Source of the DNA: Asterias rubens
Taxonomy: Eukaryota; Echinodermata; Asteroidea; Forcipulatida; Asteriidae
Reading direction: 5' to 3'
DNA: 64,000 nucleotides
NCBI RefSeq assembly: GCF_902459465.1
Contig: NC_047082.1
Location: forward strand, 2,046,001 to 2,110,000
Below, piece by piece: positions 60,001 through 64,000 of this stretch. Position 1 is the stretch's first letter. The number at the start of each line of letters is the position of its first letter. Below the pieces are notes generated by a model. It made no database searches. It was not told the DNA's origin and saw only the letters and a program-made list of their open reading frames with translations. The translations under genes were made by a program, and so were the position numbers.

Positions 60001-61104
60001 GATATAACGACTGAACTTTGTTTCCCACGAAGATCTTGTGGAGTATTCCGAGAGCTTAGTTTCGTATTTTCCGAGTACGGCTGCCCCTTTCGAGGCATGC
60101 TTCGGCGCAGGCTCAGCACCGTCACGCAACAATCCCTGCGGTCCTTCATACACATTACAAGGCCTATAATGGACACTTAACGCACCGCGTCAATGCCAAG
60201 TCGCTGCCCCTGGGAATTGCGCCTCGGCCCCGGCCAGTCTTAAGAACGATACGCGCTGGATGTCCGTCGCATTATTATCAACACCTTCGCTGAGTAAATT
60301 ATAAATGAACATCATTCGGACTCGTTATCGGATTAATACGGCTCATTACCAATGCAAATTTGAGGAGCAAATCAAGAGTGGATTTGATGAAAAATTACAC
60401 AGATTAGAAAGAGTAAATTTTAAAAACAACAAAGATATCAAAGATATGCGGACACGAAGAAGCTAGGCTTCCCGCGCCAGGCGTGTGTCAAGTCTGTTTG
60501 AAAACGATGGCACGTGGCACCAACAATTTTGGCCCCTTAATTTGTTTGTTAAAAAAAAAAACGACAATCATACAAAACTTTTTCCTTAGAAACATCTCCA
60601 GCATACTCTAGGATACTTCAAGTTTATTCAAGTGCTCTTTATTGGATTTTTGAAGTAGTTTTCCGTGACCCCTTTTTGTTTCTTGGGGGAGGGTACGGGG
60701 GGGGTGGGCTTGCAATGGAATTTCACGCTTACCTGTATGTAGGGAATGATTAAACACAAAACACCTCCGAAGAACCAAGTCTCTGAGACGTCCACAACCA
60801 CAGTAACAGGAAGACAAACTAAAGATACCAAGATGTCTGCCACGGCAAGATTCACAATGTAATAATTGGTAACAGTACGCATGTGTTCATTACGCAGTAC
60901 GGCGATACATACTAGCGTGTTACCGATGATCGCTAGCAGGAACACCAATCCATAGATGGCAATTATTAGGTATTCATATGGAGCAGGGAAGACTTTAGTT
61001 TTCAGAAAGTCGAGGATGTACTGGTTGTATTCACTGTCTAATTGCATACTGGAGTAAAGAGTCGAGTTGAAAGCAGGGTTTTCCATGTCCATTTCCGGTT
61101 CCAT
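53803..61104 (-). CDS. Orexin-type neuropeptide receptor (class A GPCR), 6 coding exons
   Basis: Exons 61104-60733, 59098-58865, 58205-58104, 57627-57407, 56352-56216 and 54005-53803 join in frame (phases 0, 0, 0, 2, 1) into 422 aa. Class A landmarks are present: GNTLV (TM1), NLAVAD (TM2), LC before PYIQ (TM3), DRF in place of DRY, the ECL2 cysteine in LSKCVE, TYIIPLY (TM5), FAVCYLP (TM6), NPLIYNF (TM7) and FNCC for palmitoylation. RTVTNYYIVNLAVAD, VDVSETWFFG, SVCVSVFTLTMIAVDR and RRKVARMLIVVVVIFAVCYL match the orexin/hypocretin receptor pattern better than other peptide receptors I know. An N-glycosylation sequon (NST) lies at residue 13. Family members couple through Gq to peptide signals on the neuronal plasma membrane. 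The near relatives (allatotropin, QRFP or NPFF receptors) are the alternatives. The annotated start is the ATG at 61104 in Kozak context (TTCACCATGG). Confidence 0.88.
54110..56200. other. Receptor intron 5, nothing else recognised
   Basis: Contains a poly-C tract at 55079-55090 and AT-rich DNA. No exon or strong repeat was seen. Confidence 0.5.
56216..56352 (-). CDS. Orexin-type receptor exon 5 (TM7)
   Basis: Acceptor TGCATCTAG; encodes SAFGAFSQANVDMMAHSA then the TM7 helix with INSAINPLIYNFMS; donor gtaagt, phase 1. Confidence 0.88.
56395..56566. mobile_element. Foldback MITE copy in receptor intron 4
   Basis: Shares GACGATCAGAGCATACTGAT, CCACCCCAACTCATT and CATTACATGGTGTTACCGCA with the element at 40077-40309. 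It lies about 45 bp upstream of exon 5. Confidence 0.75.
56678..56929. mobile_element. Foldback element with TGCTAAGCA ends in intron 4
   Basis: Left GGGCCCAATTTCATAGCGCT and GCTAAGCA pair with right TGCTAAGCAGCTTTATGAAA and CTGGGCC. An inner pair, TCTCCCTTGATAAAAACAGG and CCTGTTTTTATCAAGGAAGA, extends the stem. A related copy is at 50965-51182. Confidence 0.75.
57407..57627 (-). CDS. Orexin-type receptor exon 4 (ICL3 and TM6)
   Basis: Acceptor CCGTTTTGCAG; encodes VCVRLWSGIPSDE, a basic third intracellular loop (KGKRVMNKS...QSRRKVARM) and TM6 with FAVCYLPI; donor gttagt, phase 2. Confidence 0.87.
58104..58205 (-). CDS. Orexin-type receptor exon 3 (TM5)
   Basis: Acceptor CTTTCTAG; 34 codons, KKWDKTEGRKAYYVV then MLVFTYIIPLYIIGLAYMM; donor gtgagt. 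Phase 0 at both ends. The exon is hidden because no ATG-started frame covers it. Confidence 0.85.
58740..58858. repeat. GATT-rich microsatellite
   Basis: Degenerate GATTGATTGACT/GATTGGTT repeats abut the donor of receptor exon 2. Confidence 0.8.
58865..59098 (-). CDS. Orexin-type receptor exon 2 (TM3 to ECL2)
   Basis: Acceptor TTGCTATTTCAG; 78 codons, NTSVCVSVFTLTMIAVDRFL through TM4 to LSKCVE; donor gtgagt. A GATTGATTGACT-type microsatellite begins directly after the donor (58740-58855). Confidence 0.88.
59229..59352. repeat. CAA microsatellite and 33-bp minisatellite
   Basis: (CAA)n at 59234-59252 is followed by about four units of AACATATAAAACCCAAACCC with GACCAACAA. It lies in receptor intron 1. 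Confidence 0.85.
59360..60720. other. Receptor intron 1, no exon supported
   Basis: Includes a GC-richer patch at about 60040-60240 whose short frames lack motifs, and a G-rich tract near 60690-60710. Confidence 0.45.
60733..61104 (-). CDS. Orexin-type receptor exon 1 (N-terminus to TM3)
   Basis: 124 codons from ATG to CAG, donor gtaagc. It covers the extracellular N-terminus, TM1, TM2 and the start of TM3 (CLIIPYIQ). Confidence 0.88.
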
Positions 61105-64000
61105 GGTGAATTTCAAAGTCAGCTATATTAGCTAAGAATCAAAGACCGTTGATGCTGGATCCAAAAGACGAGTCAACGATTCGTCGCCTCGTGGCAGGCG
61201 GCGGAAATATAAGGTTGTTGTAAGTGAAGAAGAAACAGAAGTGCAGAGGTTCTGAAAAGAAACACAAAATTGTTCTTAAAATATTGTTCCACAGTTGAAA
61301 ATCAATTGAATGTTACCACACTGATAAAATGGGTTAATTCTATCCTGTCAATGGCAGTTTATCACAAATAAAAATACAAACAAATCAAAACATTAAACAA
61401 AAGAAGAAGAGGGGAAGCTCAACACAAGTTACCTTAAAAGAATAAACAGGGTACTTGTCAAAAGTAAAAACACCAAAGGTACATCCAAACCCTTGACTAT
61501 GTAGGCCAAAGTTTCCTAAATTCTCATTTGGAACTACAGCACATTACCCCAGTAGGGGAAACCTAGCGGCTTCACGTCCCATTTCCCAAGGACGCTAAAC
61601 AGTTAATATAAAACACCCATCCAAAGCAGGATATGTGCAAGCAAAAAGGTGAGAGCATGGCTATACTTAAACTGTGGACTCGTGTGGTTTGGGCGTGTCT
61701 ACACTGTAAAAATTCTCGGGTCGAAATGGCTGTTCCGAATTCTAGGGGCTTGACTCATTCCTGGTCAAGGCTGACCAGGGAACTGGTTAAACAGTTGAAT
61801 ATTAGCTTGGATTTATATGTCAGCTTGACCCATTTCCGTGCCATTTTTAAACAGATTCCGGGTCAAGTGGATCTAGCTGGGTCAGGCCCCGTGAGACGGG
61901 GAACCAGGTCAGTTCTGACCCAGGAGCTTTTTCAGTTTTACTTGTAGTACGTTCTGCCTGACCACCAGTGTTGATTCAAGCTTTTAAATGTGCTTTTGGA
62001 TTGTTCTTGCAATTAGTTTTAGAGTAATTACATATTTATACATATATATTTATGTTGTTTTAAACAAACTATTTTTACTCGTAAATATACTTTTCGGCCT
62101 GCTTGGCCGCCAGTGCAGTTAATAAATGAACCATAATAATACAAAATTAAAAAGAACAGACAGAGTACTTGTCATAATAGTAGGTTATATAAGAGAGCAT
62201 GGTTGTCGTCCGAGATCCTCTTTTTTATAAAGTAGCTCTCATGAGCTCAGATCTGGGCTTATTGGATGGTCCCCGCAATTAATCTTCGATAAACAAGGGC
62301 ACACTTTAGTAAATCTTTGACAACAATTTGGGCCCACTCCTTACTTATACAGTCTAGGCGTGACGTCAGAAGACCTCTAATTACCATCCACTGTATGTAA
62401 GCTGCGATTTTATGACAATCAGTGCACTTCAATCAAAAGACACAGACGACCGACCGTCGTGAAATCATAACTGGTTTCATGAATTATTTATTGCCCAGTG
62501 ATTACTTTATGGTCCACCGGGAACCAGGCAACTACTTAGGGTATGATACATGATTAGTAAATGATTGAAACATTAATTGACAATTTTTAATGAGAAAGCT
62601 TGTATCATTTGTTTTTTAAGTGGCACAGGAACGCTGCGATACGGGTCCGTTGGTGTTGTTGCGATTAAACTAGGTTTCACTTTACCTTTGCCTTGAAATA
62701 TAACTCGCCGCCAGAAATGTTTATTGATGAAAATTTGAAATCTCATTCAAGGTAACAGCAGTCGGTAATAACATTTGGTTACACTAGTCGCAGATCCAGG
62801 GCTAGCTATCCTTATGGTGTATGAGCTTCTTTTGTTTATGTTTAGTTAAAGACACTGGACACTATAGGTAATTACTCAAAATAATTGTTAGAGCAATGGA
62901 GAGCTGTTGATAGTATAAAACATTGCAGGAAAGAATCCATCTGAAGTAACGTAGTTTGAGAAAGATAAAGAGGTAATTTCTCACTCAAGAAAGGCGGCCT
63001 ATTTAAATAGGAAGTTGTGTGCGTTTAGATAGTTGATTTCGATACCTCAAGCTCTAAACTTGAGGTCTCGAAATCAAATTCGTGGGAAATTACTTCTTTC
63101 TCGAAAACTATGGCACTTCAGAGGGAGCCATTTCTCACAATGTTTGATACCATCAACCTCTCCCCATTACTCGTCACCAATAAAGGTTTTACGCTAATAA
63201 TTATTTTGAGTAATTACCAATAGTGTCCACTAGTGCCTTTAAGTCCACAGATTTGTTATTTTATGCATATTTTGGGAAGTAAGAATATAGTTCTTTGACA
63301 ATACCAAAGGTGTCCAGTGCCTATTAATCAGCATGGGTACAGATATTAAAGTAGCATGCGCCGGGAAAGTATCTGAAGGGAATGGGTGGGGAGTGTGTGG
63401 GAAGGGTAAAGGAGCTGTGGGCGTTTCAGTTCAGCGAGAGGCGGCTCAGAAGGAAGTTGGAACTATGTCTCAAGTACCCGCCTCCGACGCAATGTGCGTC
63501 TTGATACAGTAATTATGTTTAGTTGCATCGCTAGGGTATACTGTTTCTAATAACATGACGTTTTTTAATACAGATGCAGATGAGCAAAATTAACGAAAAA
63601 AGTGACAAGGGAAATCTGTCACGCTATGGCTTCACCGTTATAATAAATATTCTGATCATTATGAAATATGCATGTGGATATAACAGTTGTTCGGGTACAG
63701 TGTCATTACACATGTAATTTAAGAACATTCTTTAAGATATACTATACGAATATGAGAAGAATACAAAGACTTACATTCAGTCTTCAGCAGATGATGTGGA
63801 CCATCAGGTGATGAGATGAGCAGGTTTCAGCGTTTCAAGATGACGCGACTTATCAAAACTGTCAGCAACATAGTGATGATGGCTTTTCTGAATCCCTAAA
63901 CATATGCGATCATTCTATCTTCATATTCCCTCGCCGAATCTACGACTGTTCTTTTAAAATTGATCATACATCATATGAAGCTTTTACAACAGATATTCCC
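61105..64000. other. 5' flank of the receptor gene
   Basis: An acceptor-like TTTGTGTTTCTTTTCAG lies on the minus strand at about 61265-61250, and a donor (CTGAAT then gtaagt) is at 63775, so one or two 5'UTR exons may be here. This rests on splice signals only. A TTAA element occupies 62846-63327. No other gene was seen. Confidence 0.4.
62846..63327. mobile_element. TTAA-flanked MITE, family C, composite copy
   Basis: TTAA at 62846-62849 is followed by AGACACTGGACACTATAGG. An internal end (CCAATAGTGTCCACTAGTGC then TTAA at 63239-63242) precedes a further 80 bp that closes with GTGTCCAGTGCCTA and TTAA at 63324-63327. The double right end suggests a nested or rearranged copy. Confidence 0.7.

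Noticed and set aside
1-64000. tRNA or rRNA genes
   Set aside because: No cloverleaf-like A/B box pair or rRNA core sequence was noticed by eye; a tRNAscan run would be decisive.

Overview
The window is eukaryotic animal DNA: AT-rich, intron-containing and gene-poor. Coding exons have GT/AG borders and consistent intron phases, and dispersed foldback repeats and minisatellites fill most of the space. A six-exon orexin-type GPCR and the style of the dispersed repeats suggest an ambulacrarian, most likely a sea star (Asteroidea). That placement is an inference from memory of such repeats and could not be searched here.

Layout. 1-5.9 kb: no gene found; several TTAA-flanked foldback (MITE-like) elements. 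5.9-10.1 kb, minus strand: a complete four-transmembrane MS4A (CD20)-like gene with six coding exons, including a 66-nt exon recovered by splice-site and frame logic, plus a probable TATA box and non-coding first exon. 13.0-13.9 kb, plus strand: a tentative unidentified 3' gene end. 13.3-18.3 kb: a large 48/39-bp minisatellite, with stray units inside the intron of that tentative gene. 18.5-22.9 kb: a 56-bp minisatellite bounded by two diverged, inverted copies of one coding-like segment. 22.9-25.4 kb: more direct repeats and a 51-bp minisatellite. 25.5-28.0 kb, minus strand: a tentative small gene with a tandemly duplicated 77-nt exon. 28.0-33.4 kb: mostly featureless. 33.5-34.4 kb: a decayed TRIM-type RING/B-box/coiled-coil gene. 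37.2-37.8 kb, plus strand: a two-exon secreted C-type lectin. 38-43 kb: dispersed repeats. 43.45-45.28 kb, minus strand: mitochondrial choline dehydrogenase in one coding exon. 45.3-53.1 kb: no supported coding gene; palindromes and low-complexity DNA. 53.8-61.1 kb, minus strand: the orexin-type receptor, 422 aa when joined. 61-64 kb: its probable 5' flank and another TTAA element.

The recognised genes do not form a pathway. They are separate metazoan genes: a membrane four-span protein, a secreted lectin, a mitochondrial enzyme of choline-to-betaine oxidation and a neuropeptide receptor. The least explained structures are the minisatellite between inverted coding-like arms, the higher-order 48/39-bp array, the duplicated 77-nt exon, and the number of different TTAA-flanked foldback families.
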